61,594 nucleotides of DNA from Paenibacillus sp. 32O-W (lineage in GTDB: Bacteria; Bacillota; Bacilli; Paenibacillales; NBRC-103111): contig NZ_VEGP01000030.1 of the NCBI RefSeq assembly GCF_007679495.1, positions 1-61,594 of the forward strand, given 5' to 3'. Below, in pieces: positions 61,397 through 61,594 of this stretch. The notes beneath the pieces were generated by a model that saw only the letters and a program-made list of their open reading frames with translations, ran no database searches and was not told the origin of the DNA. The position numbers were made by a program, and so were the translations under genes. Numbering within the stretch: position 1 is the first letter of the stretch; each line of letters starts with the position of its first letter.

Positions 61397-61594
61397 GGGA
61401 TCGTCCCAAATCTGGAGGCGCCGACATACAAAGGCATTCTTACGCCCGCCCGGGCCAATCTGCGGATCGCCTGATTGCTCTGCATCGTTTGGATGCGAAT
61501 CCTCGGACAAGGATGCCCAAAGACGAGGTCGAGTAGGCGGGGCCTTTCCTTCGAGGATTGTGCCCCTTACCCCTCACAGATCCGTACGTGCGCA
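61397..61594 (-). mobile_element. possible group II intron edge
   Basis: On the leftward strand the last bases read GTACGGATCTGTGAGGGG, then after a stem-like GGGGCACA...GGCCCC comes CCTACTCGACC. This order resembles the conserved RNA segment next to the reverse-transcriptase ORF in bacterial group II introns (ACGGTTCTGTGAGAGG ... CTACTCGAC). The rest of the element would lie beyond the window. The stretch 61397-61520 holds no gene I can support. Confidence 0.35.

Noticed and set aside
61249-61485. Histone-like peptide string AIRRLARAGV on the minus strand
   Set aside because: The match is ten residues only; the frame ends quickly and overlaps DUF817 antisense. Chance similarity.
1-61594. 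tRNA, rRNA, T-box or common riboswitch elements
   Set aside because: No cloverleaf-type GGTTCGAATCC segment, T-box sequence or recognisable riboswitch core was noticed by eye. A covariance-model scan could still find one.

Overview
The window looks like chromosomal DNA from a Paenibacillus-type Firmicute. The signs are strong AGGAGG-like ribosome binding sites, frequent GTG/TTG starts, moderate GC, and several carbohydrate-uptake modules of the Lpl/YtcP type. These modules combine a lipoprotein, two permeases without a local ATPase, and a YesM-type kinase with a YesN-type AraC regulator. No rRNA, tRNA, CRISPR array, prophage or complete insertion sequence was seen.

Layout. 1-2.0 kb: a cut-off beta-propeller/FIMAH gene, a GNAT acetyltransferase and dcd. 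2.2-9.3 kb: sugar module 1 (leftward: LplB-, YtcP- and LplA-like proteins, YesN-like regulator, and a YesM-like kinase broken by a frameshift). 10.1-16.5 kb: module 2 (binding protein, two permeases, kinase, regulator). 16.6-17.1 kb: a truncated SMR pump and a repeat cluster. 17.1-19.7 kb: a methyltransferase, a 66-residue membrane protein and an OmpR-type two-component pair. 19.8-25.7 kb: an oxidoreductase remnant, an epimerase, and a second two-component pair divergent from a lantibiotic-immunity-like ABC transporter. 25.9-29.4 kb: an AT-rich anchored propeller protein and two Gfo/Idh oxidoreductases. 30.3-32.6 kb: a Bcr/CflA pump with a palindromic operator, and an ErmD-class rRNA methylase behind a leader ORF that contains a terminator hairpin. 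33.2-36.2 kb: a Tat-exported beta-helix protein (frameshifted in a G7 tract) and a metallo-beta-lactamase-fold lipoprotein. 36.4-42.5 kb: sugar module 3 with a divergent membrane AraC-type regulator. 42.6-45.0 kb: a third OmpR-type pair. 45.4-46.4 kb: a phosphatidylserine-synthase-like protein lacking all four motif aspartates, plus a DedA protein. 46.4-50.5 kb: two Nudix hydrolases, an MmcQ/YjbR protein, an ArsR-like regulator/small protein/ClpP operon and a GNAT. 50.7-53.4 kb: an orphan BceAB-like transporter. 53.4-57.6 kb: a nitroreductase, a four-gene ABC operon under a twin palindromic operator, and an AAC(6')-like acetyltransferase. 57.8-61.6 kb: a DUF368 protein, a methyltransferase, a DUF2975/HTH pair, DUF817 split by an in-frame TGA, and an edge resembling a group II intron.

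Three themes stand out. First, uptake of complex carbohydrate: three CUT1 modules, each with its own sensor, and two CcpA-like sites. Second, envelope and antibiotic defence: Erm, AAC(6')-like, Bcr/CflA, BceAB-like, LanFEG-like, DedA and DUF368, several with readable local control. Third, many broken genes (YesM kinase, SMR, Gfo/Idh, beta-helix, DUF817, propeller). These could be real decay, or in the single-base cases base-calling error.

The most interesting sites are the erm leader/attenuator at 32557-32625 and the apparent catalytically dead CDP-alcohol phosphatidyltransferase at 45387-45941 beside a DedA gene.
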